Shown piece by piece: positions 11,428 to 23,789 of a DNA stretch of 64,000 nucleotides. This DNA is from Sialis fuliginosa (taxonomy: Eukaryota; Arthropoda; Insecta; Megaloptera; Sialidae). Within the stretch, counting starts at the first letter, position 1. Each line of letters opens with the position of its first letter. A model generated the notes under the pieces. The model saw only the letters and a program-made list of their open reading frames with translations, did no database searches and was not told the origin of the DNA. Made by a program: the position numbers and the translations under genes. The stretch is from positions 6,210,701-6,274,700 of the forward strand of contig OY540816.1 in assembly GCA_961205875.1 (NCBI GenBank). The letters are read 5' to 3'.

Positions 11428-12105
11428 AAAAACATCTGCTAAGTAAATGCACAGTGCTTCCTCGTGCCATATTCACCAAAGGTAGTTAATTATTGAACAA
11501 TTTAAATAAAAACTGATAGTGTTTAGATAAATTGCCTGGAATTGGTTAACCATTTTTATATTGATTATATTTCATATATTTTGAATTTTTTGACAATTTC
11601 TATCTAAATCTAAAATACATACGTCAAAATAAATATCAATTTAAAAAAATAAAACACGATTTTTAAAAATAAATTGCGATAAATCTTTGTAAGGGAATAT
11701 TTTACAACAAACGTTGTAGACCCATATTATAGGAAATTTAATGCTCTACAAAAAAGATCCTATAAAATTTATACGTAACACGTATCGTTCTTGAGATATC
11801 TTGAAAAAATAAATATTTTAGGAGGTCATCCCTCCCCCTTAAACACGATTTTGATGATTTTGAAATGGGACCGTCCTTAAGCCAGACCCAACCATATAAC
11901 CAAGTTTCATTAATATCGGTTCTGTGGTTCATGAGTTATGCGTCTGACAAGGATTCAGGGGACAGACACACGGATACACGGACGGACGGACAGACAGACA
12001 GACACGGAACGAAAAGTGTTTGTCTTGACGTGAAACGGATAGATCAATTTAAAATTTTGAAATTGTAGAACATTTTGTTTTGTCTCATTCTAAAACGCTC
12101 ACAAT
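11428..12105 (+). mobile_element. family A copy 1 (3' end incomplete)
   Basis: It starts with the family hallmark AAACATCTGCYAAGTAAATG followed by CACAGTGCTTCCTCG. It continues through the 'acaacaaacgttgtagacccatattatagg' block and the 'caagccagacccaacc' block into a GACAGACAGACA tract. It lacks the last segment that normally ends GCGAGGAAGCA. The shared ORF-like protein string (SSSQTQPSDQVSTISVQW type) recurs in all copies and comes from the repeat, not from a gene. Confidence 0.85.
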
Positions 12106-12725
12106 AAAAAAAATATATAAAATAAAAATAAATCATTTTAGTTCAAATGAAACATCTCCTTTATTTCATTCATCTTCCTCCAAAATAATCCCATTTATAC
12201 ACCAAACACATACTAAATAGACTTAAATTAATAGGGAAAACTTCACTTTCGTAAATTCACCACAATCGATCTGCGTTTAAACGTAACCAATACTAATTTA
12301 TGCTACAGATTACATCCAAAGAGATAAACTTAAATCACTACAATTCCATTTGATCTGCTCTGGATATCTTCACCACTGCAGATGTGTGTTGTATAAGTTT
12401 AATACGGAATCGCGATTGCATAGCCTTAGAGAATGTAAAGTACAAACAATCTACAAGCTGCCTTTTATCCATAATGTATCACAGCCAAAACCCTTTCCCG
12501 AAGATAATTACGTCCCTATGTTTCCCTACTTTGTCAAGTTATTGCCTACTACAAAGTGAACATAGGCCTGTTTTTTTATGTATATATCATTAAATATGAT
12601 AATGTTAGATGAAGCTTTGGCTTTGACATACCTACAATATATTGTCCCAACTATTTATCTAAGATTTGATATATCTTAATAAAAAACTTTAAGGGAATAT
12701 ATGATTCTAAACAACGTATCATGTT
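12106..12725. other. unassigned segment with two overlapping ORF-like openings
   Basis: Composition is less AT-rich from about 12300 to 12560. Two overlapping openings in different frames occur there (about 12350-12593), neither with a recognisable domain, start context or splice sites. Probably unannotated repeat or degenerate sequence. Confidence 0.3.
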
Positions 12726-14106
12726 TAGGGATGTACCGGAATTCCGGTTCGGCCAGAATTCACGATTTTATTCCGGTTCAAGTAAATTCCGGCCGGACTT
12801 TCTGGAATTTTTAAATTTTATTATTGCTTTCTACTAAGAAATTCATAAATAATATACATTATTTTTGTTTAAAAAATCAATGTTTAAAAAATCAATATAA
12901 CAACATTTTATTAGGAAAAATTTTAATGTAAATAATCATTTCATAACACAAATGCAGTTTTTTTAACGTTTTGTACAGCAAAAGTATGATTGTAAGTAAT
13001 TATAACATTAATTGACCTTAAAAAAATAAGAATTTTTTTTTATAATAATATATTAACAAAAATGCCATTATATTACGGACAAATATAAAGAAAAATATTT
13101 CTAGAAAAAAATTTTTGAATAAAAATCACAATTGCCATGGAAAACTAAAATATTTTTGTTAGTCGAGGCGTCAGCCAAAACTACAACAATCACTCGAGGC
13201 AATATTAAAAAGTCAAGTAAGCTTTGGAAAAAAGAATGGTTGATGTTTAAAAATTTTATACTTATTAAAATTTGTTGCTTATTTTGTTAATGCATAATTG
13301 TAATGCTGGCTTTAGGGAGGAAGGCTGGGCGACTACTAGGGTGTCAGTTCAGAAGGGGCGGCGGACGGCCACATGGAGAAAAACTTGAATTCTAGTAGAT
13401 TTTTTTAGGAAGAAAATTAAGAACAAAAAAAACTAGATATAATTGAAAGGGTCCACTGGCCGGACTGGTCCCATATATCCTTGGTCTAAATAATCATTGG
13501 TTGATACTGGAATTCGATAACACGTATAATATTAAACCGGGTATCAAATTTAAGTACTGTATCACAATGGGTTCTGAAAATATTAAATATAAACTAATTT
13601 GAGACAAAATCTTTGAGAGTCTGTAGCTCCCTCACGAAGAGTTTCCGGACACATGTTTATATGAACTTTTTTGCTTGAAATTTGTTTCTTAATAAACTGT
13701 TCACGTTTGATCCACCTACATGATATGACTCCCCCTGTATATCAAAGATTTTCGAAAATTTCCAATTGTTATGGTGTAAAAATAAGACTTGTTCTGAATT
13801 TTTAAATAATACTGTAGCCCTACATATGTTTTCCTCAAAACTTTAATTTCGAGTGGTAAGCATTCTTTTATTCGTAAAAATTTATACCATCTTCTTGTGA
13901 ATATGTCTAGACGCTATTTGTGATTTATGACATTTATAATTTGACACCAGAAATGTAATTAGTTCGATCAAGAAGAACGTATGGTATACAAACAATTTAA
14001 AACAGTCGATCTTACGAAATTGTAAAAATTACAAGATATGTAAAAAATATTATTTTTTATAATATAATGTAGGACTCTACTATTTAAGAAATACCATATA
14101 AAATAA
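12726..14106 (+). mobile_element. family B hAT-like element, copy 2 (right end lost)
   Basis: It begins AGGGATGTACCGGAATTCCG, the same terminus as copy 1 at 17268, and runs collinear with copy 1 to the 'aaataccatataaaataatg' block at about 14105, where similarity stops before the right terminus. It also carries an internally shortened family C segment (13090-13745). No transposase reading frame is seen. Confidence 0.78.
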
Positions 14107-14358
14107 TGGCTACGTTAAAATAGCAAATAAATATTACTATTCGATTACATTTTTTGGTTGAAACATTTTTTTCAAATATGCGATGGTTGTGAGATAATAA
14201 TCTGTAACACTTTGAATGCCCTACCCTGTATATGTAAATATGTAAGTGCAGTCAGTCAGACCCAAGCTCATCTTATCGGCTGAGTGGAAAAACAGAGCTA
14301 TTGCTGTGCAGGTACTGTTCTTCCACTCATTCCAATTTAAAATATAGTTGGAATCAAT

Positions 14359-14915
14359 GAGTACGTTTACACAGCGCCGTTATTCCGGTTTTATTATAAC
14401 CGATGTAGTTAAACCGATTCAAGTGGTACTGTTTACACATACAAGAATAAGTGACGTCAGCTGGAATTATAATTCCGATTTGAAATACGCTATAAGTTCG
14501 ATGGTGTACCAACAAGAAATCTCAAAAATATTTCGTCTCTTTTATGTCCCACGAATCACGTTCTTTTGTTTTCCATCTCTTCATTTCAGGTGTTTTAACC
14601 ATATTTTAACTGACGACGCTTTTTCAAATGTTAATGCGAAGTGCATTACGATGAAATCCATATAGGTACTCCGTAGATACTTATATTTTTTGAGGTTGGC
14701 TAAATAGGTATAATTATGTCCATGCAGTTTACACGCATTTTTATTCCTGCTCTATTCCGGTTTAGTTATGCTATTCCCGTAGACCAAGAGGAATAGCATA
14801 ACTAAACCCGATTAGTTATGTCGGGTGTAAAGTGTCGTTTACACGGACTTTAACACCCGGTTTTATTACATCGGTTATAGTTAAACCGGAATAAAAGTGC
14901 TGTGTAAACGTACTC
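14359..14915. mobile_element. MITE with GAGTACGTTTACACAGC ends and 3 bp target duplication
   Basis: GAGTACGTTTACACAGC at the left is the exact reverse complement of GCTGTGTAAACGTACTC at the right. The arms continue imperfectly (CCGGTTTTATTATAACCGATGTA type). AAT flanks both sides (14356-14358 and 14916-14918), compatible with a PIF/Harbinger-type 3 bp duplication. A second hairpin sits inside at about 14755-14817 (GGTTTAGTTATGCTATTCC with its complement). The overlapping opening at 14348-14665 begins in the left arm and is not a credible gene. Confidence 0.85.
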
Positions 14916-15561
14916 AATGAAGGAACGTTGATATAACAGCGTTTCTTCATTTTATAATGTAATATTATAATATTGCTCTTACACTTAATATTTAGATCTA
15001 CATTTATCGAACTGATTCATGTAAAAAAAAAAACAAAAAAGGAAGAATTTGACTAGTACTGTTCTACTTCTCACCAATTCAATTATATTAAATCGAGCAT
15101 ATTATATTTAAATAATAAATAAACAGGATATTTGTAATTTTATATCATGTTTTATAATATGTTATTTATCTTGTAACGTATTTCGATTATATTATTCAAG
15201 AGGTATATTATATTTAAAATCTGATTATCTCTGAATTCAGCTTTGAAGTATCTTTAAAATGATATGTCACAAGATATAGGTTTCCATTAAAAAAAGTCCA
15301 TGTTGATCTTGACAGGTAAATGATAAAAATGTGTAAAGGACATGAAAAATAAATTTAGAATCATATGTTCTCTGAAAGTTTCATATGTCCTTCTCGAATA
15401 TATCCATATATAAATGTGTATATTATTATCATAATATGTACAATGCACATACTTAATCTTGTAACTGATAAAAAAACAGTACAATTTGCAATATAATAAA
15501 TATTCAAATGTAATATAATCAGTTATGACAAAGCGAGTACCCATATAGGAAATAACAAAGG

Positions 15562-15725
15562 GGCAGGGTTGGCTAACACTGGGCCAAGATACAAATGATA
15601 ACTTTGTTCAAGACTCGGCCAAGGTTTGTCGTACCAAGGCTGGCCCAGAGTTGGCCCAATCTTAGGTAAAGAATAACTGACCGAAGCTCAGTATCAGAAG
15701 GTTAGCCTAAACTGGAACCAATATC
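15562..15725. repeat. GGCCAA/GGCCCA-rich degenerate repeat block
   Basis: Repeated words gttggctaac, gggccaag, cggccaagg, ctggcccagagttggcccaatctt suggest a decayed short repeat around a TTGGCCCA core. It is unusually GC-rich for this window. Identity unknown. Confidence 0.4.
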
Positions 15726-15735
15726 GAAAAACAAA

Positions 15736-16240
15736 ACTGGCAACCAATATTAATTAAATATTTATGAAATTTTATTTTTTTATTTTATTTTTTTAGAAAG
15801 TAGAAATAATACACTTTCTAATGATGTATGTTTATTTGAAATTTGGATAGTTTAAAGCAGCGGTCATCAAACTACGGTCCACGGGCTAGATCCGGCCCTC
15901 CAAAGGTTTTTATTCGGCCCCTGATTTTTATATATAAATATTTTATATACATACATATAAGAATTATTCATTTTATATAATTTAATACATTTTAATATAT
16001 ATTAAATATTATATATATATATAATAAATATTCTAATAGGATTCCAAGAAGAATATTTTTTGTCCGGCCCCCCGTTTCTTGAAAAATTTGGTGACTCCTG
16101 GTTTAAAGTTTAAAGTGTCATACGCGACATATTAAAAATGCAAAAGTTCAATTGGGGATAATTCAAAAATTTTAAATAGAATGATATATCAATTAGTACT
16201 TTCTTTTAAAAAATATTATTAAATTAACAACTTTTGTTAT
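15736..16240 (+). repeat. family Q copy 1, split by a hAT MITE
   Basis: The two flanks of the MITE at 15858-16100, when read across it, match the reverse complement of 38948-39147, including 'gaaagtagaaataat', 'ctttctaatgatgtatg', 'tgtcatacgcgacatat' and 'gatatatcaattagtact'. The copy at 38948 lacks the MITE. Confidence 0.75.
15858..16100. mobile_element. hAT MITE with perfect 8 bp target duplication
   Basis: The element starts CAGCGGTCATCAAAC and ends with the imperfect complement TTTGGTGACTCCTG. Subterminal GGCCC blocks (ccggccctcc, ccggccccccg) are typical of this hAT group. GTTTAAAG flanks both sides (15850-15857 and 16101-16108). It is 243 bp and non-autonomous. The paralogous unoccupied site is present near 39055. 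Confidence 0.9.
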
Positions 16241-16352
16241 AGCCTAGCAAATAATGGAAAAAATACAAGGAAAATGTATGAGGTGCCAAATTTAAACAGT
16301 GATTAGAACATGTCCAGATGTATATTTATTAGTAAAATTTTTAATTTTATTT

Positions 16353-16886
16353 AAAAAAAAACATCTGCCAAGTAAATGCACAGTGCTTCCTCGTGCTAAA
16401 TTCACCAAAGGTAGTTAAAGGTAAAAGGTAATTAAAAAAAACAAAACACGAATTTTTAAAATAAATTGAGATAAATCTTTGTAAGGGAATTTTTTACAAC
16501 AAACTTTGTAGACCCATATTATAGGAAATTTAATGCTCCACAAAAAAGATTCTATAAAATTTTCACGTAACATGTGTCGTTCTTGAGATATTTTGAAAAA
16601 ATAAATATTTTGGGGTGTCACCCCTCCCCCTTACACACGATTTTGACGATTTTGAAATGGGACCGTCCTCAAGCCAGACCCAACCATCCGACCAAGTTTC
16701 AATAAAATCGGGTCAGTGGTTCATGAGTTATGCGTGTGACAAGGATTCAGGGGACAGACGGACAGGCGGACACACGGACGGACAGACAGACACGGAACGA
16801 AAAGTGTTTGCGTTGACGTGAAACGGATAAATCAATTTGAAATCGATCACAAAGCTTCTCGTATCTTCGATATTGCGAGGAAGCAA
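16353..16886 (+). mobile_element. family A copy 2, internally deleted
   Basis: It has both ends (ACATCTGCCAAGTAAATGCA at the left, TGCGAGGAAGCA at the right) but lacks several hundred bases of the left-middle part: 'caaaggtagttaa' passes almost directly into 'acaaaacacgaatttttaa'. A second small deletion removes the 'aaattttgaaatcggagaaca' block before the right end. Confidence 0.85.
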
Positions 16887-17260
16887 GATATATAATTTTA
16901 ATTTTAATCCTGTATGTATAGATATTTTTTAATAATAAAAAATTAAATACACATCTGGCTCTCGTACATATGTCGTAGTCCCACTGTCTCGCAGTATCGG
17001 TTAACGCAGACGTCTACCAGACGTGGGCAATTAATCGTCGCAGCCTTGACTTTTAATCCACGCAAATGTATGAATCATCAATGGATTTAATATCAAAACC
17101 TCCATACGGAAACCTTGTACTTAATTCATGTACCGTCATTTGTTTTATTATTATGTGTCGAATTGATTATTTTGACATTTTAATTACTGTTTCTTATATG
17201 CGCAATTTGGATTTTTTTTAATTGATGACTAGGAGGATTAAACGCTTTATATGTACCTAA
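16887..17260. other. short unique segment with a CpG-containing patch
   Basis: Near 16970-17060 the sequence becomes relatively GC-rich (cgcagtatcggttaacgcag, acgtctaccagacgtggg) with no copy in the window. It might be a conserved non-coding element; nothing firmer can be said. Confidence 0.3.
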
Positions 17261-17267
17261 ATATAAC

Positions 17268-19258
17268 AAGGAGTGTACCGGAATTCCGGTCCGGCTGGAA
17301 TTTACGATTTTATTCCGGGTCCGGGCGGATTTTTCGGAATTATTAAATTTTAATACTGCTTTCTACTAAGAAATTCATAAATGATATACATTTTTTTTTT
17401 TTAAATCAAACATAAATATAAGAATTATGATATAACAACATTTTATTATCAAAAATTTTAATGGAAATAATCATTTCATAACGCAAATGCATTTTTGTAA
17501 CATTTTGTGTAGCAAACGTATGATTGTAATTATAACATTAATTGACCTTAATAAAATAAGAATTTTTTTTTATAATAATACCTATATTAACAAAAATTCC
17601 ATTATATTATGGACATTGACTGTTCAATTCTACAGGCTGTGTCATATCAGGAAGAATAAACTTGAACAGTTGATCGAGAAAAATATTTCAAGAAAAAAAG
17701 GTTCATATAAAATGTATCCGGAAATTCTTCGCACGGGGAGCTACAGGCTCTCAAATATTTCGTCCAAAATAATTTTTTATTTAATATTTTGAGAACTCAT
17801 TGTGTAACAGTTATGAAATTTTATAATCGGTTTAGTATTAAACACGTATTAATACTAAACCGATTATAAAAAGAAAGATCGAGAAAAAATTTTGAAATAG
17901 GAGAACGATTTTTCTTTAAAAAATGATCGCAAAGCTTTTCGTATTTTCGATAATAAAACAACTCATAACAAAGATACAATGCATTTTATTCATTATTGAA
18001 TAAAAATCACAATTGCCGTGGAAAACTAAAATATTTTTGTTAGTCGAGGCGTCAGCCAAAACTACAACAATCACTCGAGTGCAATATTAAAAAGTCAAGT
18101 AAGCTTTGGAAAAAAGAATGGTTGATGTTTACATTTTTTATATTTATTAAAATTTGTTGCTTATTTTGTTAATGTATAACAGTAATGCTGGCTTTAGGGA
18201 GGAAACTGGGCGACTGCTCGTGGTGCCAATTCAGAAAGGGCGGCGGACGGTCACATAGAGAAATGAATTCTAGTAGATTTTTTTTTTAGGAAGAAAATTA
18301 AGAACAAAAAAAAGTAGATATAATTGAAAGGGTCCACTGGCCGGACTGGCCCCATATATCCTTGGTCTAAATAGTAATTGTTTGATACTGGAAATCGATA
18401 ACACGTAAAATATTAAATAAAAACTAATTTGAGACAAAATCTTTGAGAGTCTGTAGCTCTCTCAAGAAGAATTTGTGGACACATGTTTACATGAACTTCT
18501 TTACTTGAAATTTTTTCTTAATAAACTGTTCAAGTTTGTTCCACCTGATATGACTCTCTCTGTATATCAAAAATTTTCGAAAATTTCCAATTGTTATGGT
18601 GTTAAAACAAAACTTGTTCTGAATTTTTTAATAATACTGTAGCACTACATGTTTTCCTCAGAAACATTTCCTGTCTCCAAAAATAACCTTTCCGAATAGA
18701 CTGATGCAAACTATGTGAATTTAGCTAGTAGTATTAAGATAATGCAGTATTGTTTATGATACATGCACTATAATAGTAATGTATTGGTGCTTTTATTTCG
18801 AGTAGTAGGCATTCTTTTATCTATAAAAATTTATTCCATCTTCTCTATTGTGAATATGTCTAGATACTGTTTATGAATTATCACATTTATAATTTGACAC
18901 CAGAAATGTAATTAGATTCGATCAAGAAGAACGTATGATATACAAACAATTTAAAACAATCAATCTTACGAAACTGTAAAAATTACAAGATTTGTAAAAA
19001 AGAATATTTTTTATAATATAATTCAGGACTCTACCCCTATACCATTTAAGAAATACCATATAAAATAATGACACATTAATTAAAGACAATAATCTATGTA
19101 TAAAACATACATATATTGTTTTAATTATTATTATTTATTGAAATAGAATTTTTTGAAAAAAATTTCGGTTATGGCAGGAATACCGGCCGGATTTTTTGTG
19201 AATTCCGGCGATTCCGGTTCCGACCGGTATTAAAAATTCTAGTTCCGGTACACCCCTA
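17268..19258 (+). mobile_element. family B hAT-like element, copy 1, both ends present
   Basis: The left end AGGAGTGTACCGGAATTCC and right end TTCCGGTACACCCCTA are inverted repeats of the (C/T)AGGGGTGTACCGG hAT type. An 8 bp direct repeat ATATAACA lies at 17261-17268 and 19260-19267; the exact boundary is ambiguous by one base. Subterminal regions are rich in CCGG/CCGGAATT words in both orientations. At about 2 kb it lacks a transposase and carries a foldback element (family C) inside. Confidence 0.85.
17631..18564. mobile_element. family C foldback element nested in family B
   Basis: The left arm TACAGGCTGTGTCATATCAGG..CTTGAACAGTTGATCGAGAAA pairs with the right arm ending in a CAAGTTTGTTCCACCTGATATGACT block and CTCTGTA. 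Arms are about 200 bp with TA at the outer ends. The core holds a separate perfect hairpin at 17819-17870 (ATAATCGGTTTAGTATTAA). Other copies or pieces lie at 2931, 13090-13745, 32087, 39369 and 46345. Confidence 0.8.
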
Positions 19259-19497
19259 TATATAACAATAAAATTAAACTCTTGTATTTTATAGTAACAT
19301 CCTACCATCAACTGTATGGAGATTTGACGACACTGTAAACTATAAAAACCAAACTCTTATGTTTGGTGACAAAGATCAATATAAAATACAAATAAACTAA
19401 CGATTTACTTACTCGAGTTTAACACGATTTTTTTTTACTTTATAAAATATCAAAATTATTTAATAATTCTCCGGGTTTCAAAATATATATTTTATAA

Positions 19498-19520
19498 TCC
19501 TTAATATATATAAAGCTCAA

Positions 19521-19551
<31 letters not shown>

Positions 19552-20357
19552 TAGTGCGCTTATCACTCGAGAACCACTTATCCAATTTACGTGGTTACTT
19601 TTTTAATTCATAGTTACATTCTCTGGCCAGGTTATAGGCTATATTTTGTGACGTTAGGTAACATAACAACTAAGCAGTAACGATAATAGTAAATCAAGTC
19701 GGAAAAAATGTTGCCGTCGGCGCGTTATTTTGTAATACGCTGCCAAAACCGTTCAATATTGAACAAAATAATGTATTAAAGAACTATGTAGAATCAAAAG
19801 ATCTACAATAAAGTCAGCGACACCATATGTTTTTAGTATAGTATGTATTTTAGCCACAATGACTGCTTTTATGTTACAAAGAAAATTTAAAATACTTGGG
19901 TTTTGTTTACGTGGAATTATGAACTGCAAAACATTAATCCTTATCGAAATAAATTATTTCATCGTCATAAGTACTTAATGTAGATATAATTTACCCTTTA
20001 CATCATCCAATTTGGTCGTATAGTTTAAAAAATATCGAAATATACATACGGGAACATATTATTTGCGCGATGGCGACCCGTCTCAGGAGCGTGCCAAGTA
20101 GACGCAGGGCAGAGGGAATGATCAAAGGCCGATATTTATTTTTATTTTTCAATAATTAACTTTTAAATTTAAATAGAACAAAAATTATTTTTACTTTTTG
20201 TTATGATTCGTTTTTGTTAGGTAGGTAATTTAAGTGTTGTTTGGTTTTTATTACAATAATAACTAATCGTGTTTGTACTTAATTCAACTAAGTATTATTC
20301 AAATCCTAAACAATAATTCCGTAGTTCACGCGAGCGAAGCCGCGCGGGCTCAGCTAG
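19498..20357 (+). mobile_element. non-autonomous Helitron, full-length copy
   Basis: The 5' end reads TCCTTAATATATATAAAGCT, followed by a CGTCTGTCTGTC tract. The 3' end has a GC-rich hairpin (CACGCGAGCGAAGCCGCGCG) just before the terminal CTAG. It sits between A (19497) and T (20358), the expected Helitron AT target with no duplication. At 860 bp it has no Rep/helicase ORF. Four related copies follow in this window. Confidence 0.88.
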
Positions 20358-20846
20358 TACATATAAATATACCTAACAATACAGTTACAATATTAAATTC
20401 ATCTTGTATATTATTGTACTGACTTCGTATCTTCAAAATACATTTCTTTTCGTTATTAATTTCAGTTCGTATTATCTGTACGTCAAGATTGCGTGGGTGT
20501 CGAGTAGGTGGCTATGATGTTAGATTTCGAGTTTGTATCGTGGGAGTTAACCGAGAACGAGTACTACATTATTTATAAACCTAGAGCACAGATCACATTA
20601 AAATTTATAAGAAAATAATCACTTTATAGCCGCAGAGATATGGTTCGATATTTAAATATTTATATATCTTGCACGCATATACCTCTGATTTTTTATATTA
20701 TCATTCATGTAGACGAAATAAAATTAAAACTGACATTTTATAAAGGAAATTGAAACACAAGAGACCGATATTTTTTTATTTATATAAGTATTACATAAGC
20801 TTTTCAGAAACAACAGCAACTCAATTAACAAAAGTTAGAGAAACTT
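20358..20846. other. unassigned segment
   Basis: Around 20470-20580 there is a less AT-rich patch (gcgtgggtgtcgagtaggtgg; gagttaaccgagaacgag) without ORF or repeat match. No gene claimed. Confidence 0.35.
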
Positions 20847-21131
20847 AAAAAAAAACATCTGCCAAGTAAATGCATAGTGCTTTCTCGTGCTAAATTCACC
20901 AAAGGTAGTTAATTATTATTGAACAATTTAAATAAAAACCAATAGTGTTTTAGATATATTGCCTGAAATTGTTAAACCATTTAATTTTTATACAATTTTA
21001 CTCAAAAATATTTCTTCGAAATTTTTCTTAAATTTTTTTTGACAATTTCAATCGAAATCTAAATTTATGAAAACGCCAAAATGACATTTAATATGTCCAA
21101 GCAAATATCAATTTAGAAAAACAAAACATTT
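20847..21131 (+). mobile_element. family A copy 3, 3' truncated
   Basis: It starts with the A-run plus ACATCTGCCAAGTAAATGCA and stops after 'caatttagaaaaacaaaaca', where a family H repeat begins within about 25 bp. The junction suggests insertion or recombination between the two families. Confidence 0.8.
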
Positions 21132-21154
21132 CGAAAAAGAAAATTGGTGAGAAT

Positions 21155-22016
21155 GATTACGGAACCCTATTATGTGCTTGACAATCACACACTTTTTTTT
21201 TTAGGTTTCTGTAGAAAACTAGGAAACATAGTTTCGCCATGTCCGTCCTAAAAAATTTTAAGCCGATTAAGATGAAATTTGGTATACGGACGAAGACTGA
21301 TAACACAAAAACAGAAATGATAAGATTTTTGAAAAAAAAATGTTTTTTGGATCCCCTTTCCATAGACTAAAAAGTGAACTCACGTTTTTTTTTTCACTTA
21401 CCCCATTGAGTGGGGGTCATTAGATAGGTCTCTTAAAATGAAACAAAAAATGTTAAATGGCCTTTTGGTGTTAACCCTTCAGTCAAAATATATTTGCATT
21501 TAAATGTCGTTATCAGAGCACCCTCCCCCTAATTTCTAAACTATCAATTAAAAAAATCAGAAAGAAATTCAGAATGTAGATTTTAATTAGTACTTTCACT
21601 GAAAATTATAACGAACACTGTCAAAATTATTTTGGACCCCTTTTTTATAAACTGAAAACTGAACTCACATTTTTCTTTTCATTTACCCCATTGAGTGAGA
21701 CGTCATTAGATAGGTCTCCTAAAATGTAACAAAAAATGTTAAATGATCTTTTGATTTTAATCCTTCAGTCACGATATATTTGCATTTAAATGTCGTTATC
21801 AGAGCGTCCCCTCCCCCCTTCTACTTCCTAAGCTATCGATGCAAAATATCTAAAAAAAAAAAAACAGAATGTAGCTTTTAGTTAGTACTTTCAATGAAAA
21901 TTATAACGAACACTGTAGCTAGAATAGTTTATAAAAAAAATTGAAATAACTCTTGTTTATGAATCGTAATGACAACGGAAACTTATCATGTGCGTGCCCA
22001 ACACGCACTTGGCTGT
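21155..22016 (+). repeat. family H copy 1, with an internal 286 bp tandem duplication
   Basis: It starts near 'tacggaaccctatt' and 'aggtttctgtagaaaactagg', followed by 'agtttcgccatgtccgtcc' and 'aatttggtatacggacgaagac'. The unit containing 'ttaccccattgagtg', 'attagataggtctc', 'aaatgtcgttatcagagc' and 'ttataacgaacactgt' is present twice (period 285-286 bp). It ends after 'gtgcccaacacgcacttgg'. Copy 2 (42125) has the unit once. Retroelement-like but no protein is seen. Confidence 0.75.
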
Positions 22017-23585
22017 TTTATTATTTATAATAATTGGAAACTTTGAATATTGCTCATTTTTTATCTAGAAATATTTTAATCTCGTAAATTATTATTTTGA
22101 TATACTCGTGAGTTGTTTTTCCACATTTCAAATATTTCAATATTTGCAGTAGAAATACTATTTTAGAATGGTGGTATTTTTTTGTACATTTTAATTAAAT
22201 GGATACACATTTATAAAATAACCACATAAACTCTTATATTGGAGAAAATTTTGTGATTTCATTTAATTAAAAAGTTCATATAGGTTTACTCCAGGGACAT
22301 TCCCCTGAATACATACGGATATATTTTACTGTTTCTACTTTGACGGACAATATTTTAAATAAAAAGTTAAAACCTTTTTATTCATACACTTGTAATAAAT
22401 TTCATTCCATCGTATGAAATATGTAAAATGAACCTTTTTAACAAATTCTGTTAGTCAGATCGTAACTAGGTTGACCATTAACAATAAAATTATGTAATTA
22501 TAAACAAAAAAAATGTATGACTGTTTCATTTAATAATGTAGGTAGCAAAAGAATCACTTTGGGGATTATTGAGATAAATTTATAACTGGAAAACTGTAAG
22601 ACCCAGGTCCAAACTTTGTGTAGTGAATTTGTAGGTAACATTATGACACATCAAAATAATGATAAAAAATATCACGTATTGTAGGTACTTTTAGAGAAAA
22701 ATGTAATTTTCATAAAATTTTCAAAAAATTAAATATCTTTTTTGACTTTGATGAGCAATAACTCTGAACTGGAAACATGGCTAGCACTAACGCTAATACT
22801 GAAAAATACGTTAGTTAATTACCTATGAAACTGACTTATTATTATGGTTGCTCTAGTTACGTTACTTTGGAAGTTATGAGATAATCTTTGTTTGTACTAC
22901 TCTAAATGAAGTTTTTAAACACCCTGTATCTCAGAGGGTGTTGAAGATAAACCACTCCTTCCCGTACAATTTTTTACTCATTATGAGCCAAGGAATCAGC
23001 CTGTATATATGATTTTATACAATTGTAAAGAAATTATAATAGGTGCAAATAAGTTAAATTGATAATTCCAAAATAAAAGTACGAAATACATTACTTTGAT
23101 CATAAAAATGAAATTTCACAAACATACCCTAAAAACATCTGCCGTTTCAATCTTTGTTCAGATAATTGATATTTTTTTAATCAAATGTCGCATTTATAAA
23201 ATGTGTCGCAAAATAGCTTCATTAAATTATATTAAATCTCTCGGAGTTGATATTGTTAGATGACCCATACGGAATATTGAAATCATATTCTGCAAAGATA
23301 GAGTATAAAAGTGGATGCTACATATCTGAAAGGTTATCATTATTTTTCAATTTATGACTACATAAATGCTATGATCCTATAAAATCCATATAGTAATTCA
23401 AGAATGATTTTACTGTCTTCTAGGACATTTTTATATTCGCCATAATAAAAAGAGTTTCGCAACCCCCTCGCATGGTGGTAAATATATTAACAATAAATTC
23501 ACGTTATTAGTATTTTATGAACGCGTTTTATATGATTAAACGAATGTCATTTTTATATATATGTATATAGAGTAATTAAAAATTC
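22017..23585. other. AT-rich intronic DNA, weakly repeat-like near 22560-23010
   Basis: The part around 22560-23010 contains 'caccctgtatctcagagggtg' and 'cagcctgtatata', resembling ends of small TA-inserting elements, but I could not pair them. The rest is plain AT-rich DNA. Confidence 0.35.
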
Positions 23586-23789
23586 AATTAATATTATACT
23601 GTATACAGTTTATGACATTAAATCTAAAAGAAAATGTCACCGCAATTCCAAAGCAGTTATGTAGTATAATACGATTGTCATTTCTTTGTCAGTTTTTTTG
23701 AAACTAGACAAACGTATTAATCATTGGTCTAGAAAGTTTTCGGAAAGCTGACAAAAACATTCTGTGCTCACATAATATTAAAAGTATTT
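23586..23789 (+). repeat. 205 bp local direct duplication, unit 1
   Basis: It is nearly identical to 24268-24475, with only a few single-base differences and small indels. It starts AATTAATATTATACTGTATA and ends 'ataatattaaaagtattt'. It lies immediately left of the family E fragment. Confidence 0.88.

Noticed and set aside
11738..12068. Recurring ORF with an SSSQTQPSDQVSTISVQWFM-like protein in many places, suggesting a gene family
   Set aside because: It occurs in every family A copy and is the translation of a conserved non-coding repeat segment containing a GGACAGACAGAC tract; frames start and stop at random points.
12350..12593. Two overlapping ORFs in a less AT-rich patch
   Set aside because: Different frames over the same bases, no domain, no splice or start support.
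14348..14665. 105-codon ORF
   Set aside because: It begins in the inverted terminal repeat of the 14359-14915 MITE and has no protein features.
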